This document shows, in pieces, positions 6,085 through 6,177 of a stretch of DNA of 6,177 bases. A model generated the notes under the pieces. It saw only the letters and a list, made by a program, of their open reading frames with translations, ran no database searches and had not been told where the DNA came from. Origin of the DNA: Candidatus Hydrogenedentota bacterium (GTDB lineage Bacteria > Hydrogenedentota > Hydrogenedentia > Hydrogenedentales > SLHB01); the NCBI GenBank assembly GCA_035416745.1, contig DAOLNV010000011.1:81993-88169 (forward strand). Direction: 5' to 3'. The translations under genes and the position numbers were made by a program. Each line of letters begins with the position of its first letter. Position 1 is the first letter of the stretch.

Positions 6085-6110
6085 ATGAACGCAGTCACAG
6101 GGAGCAGATT

Positions 6111-6177
6111 CTAGGCGTAGTACGTTTTGATCCCCGACTGCTTTTCCATTTCGAAGAACAGAGCGTAGCACTTGAGG
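6111..6177 (-). CDS. C-terminal end of an unidentified gene (5' part outside window)
   Basis: A minus-strand frame enters from the right edge and ends at a TAG (6111-6113), giving 21 residues that finish in EMEKQSGIKTYYA. The segment reads like a real helical C-terminus, and a 94-bp gap with a promoter separates it from the next gene. It is too short to identify the family. Position and strand suggest it may belong to the same functional neighbourhood as the J-domain-like/TPR pair, but a separate promoter follows it. Confidence 0.55.
   Translation of the reverse strand, partial: LKCYALFFEMEKQSGIKTYYA

Overview
The window is a GC-rich, gene-dense stretch of bacterial chromosome with six recognisable or well-supported coding regions plus the last codons of a seventh. 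Two housekeeping envelope genes (a type I signal peptidase and an LpxH-like UDP-diacylglucosamine hydrolase) point to a Gram-negative organism with an outer membrane. The lineage cannot be fixed from the sequence. A PVC/FCB-type or candidate-phylum environmental genome is only a guess, based on the unusual domain combinations. I see no mobile element, CRISPR array, rRNA or tRNA.

Left part (1-1755). A minus-strand gene runs off the left edge. It encodes a DnaA/Hda-like AAA+ ATPase domain (first ~170 residues) joined to at least 310 residues of coiled coil where DnaA would carry its DNA-binding domain. It has an almost consensus sigma70 promoter (TTGACA, 17 bp spacer, TAGAAT). A 306-bp divergent intergenic region separates it from a plus-strand PP2C-type Ser/Thr phosphatase (1756-2661) that ends in one membrane segment. 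That intergenic region holds two short inverted repeats and a perfect TATAAT.

Middle part (2634-4315). The phosphatase converges on, and overlaps by 28 bp, a minus-strand pair: lepB followed by an lpxH-like gene. The two share an ATGA stop/start overlap, so they are very probably one translationally coupled operon. A candidate extended -10 promoter precedes lepB inside a 252-bp intergenic region. That region also contains a 7-bp stem followed by a T-rich run (reading on the plus strand) and three copies of a GC-rich 8-mer in mixed orientation.

Right part (4316-6177). A second minus-strand operon consists of a J-domain-like protein that lacks the HPD tripeptide and, 3 bp downstream, an unrecognised 370-residue protein with TPR-like helices. 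A sigma70-like promoter (TTGTCT, 17 bp, TAGAAT) precedes it. The C-terminal 21 codons of another minus-strand gene enter from the right edge.

The most distinctive content is the DnaA-like/coiled-coil protein, whose ATPase site looks degenerate, next to a membrane-anchored phosphatase, and the HPD-less J-domain/TPR gene pair.
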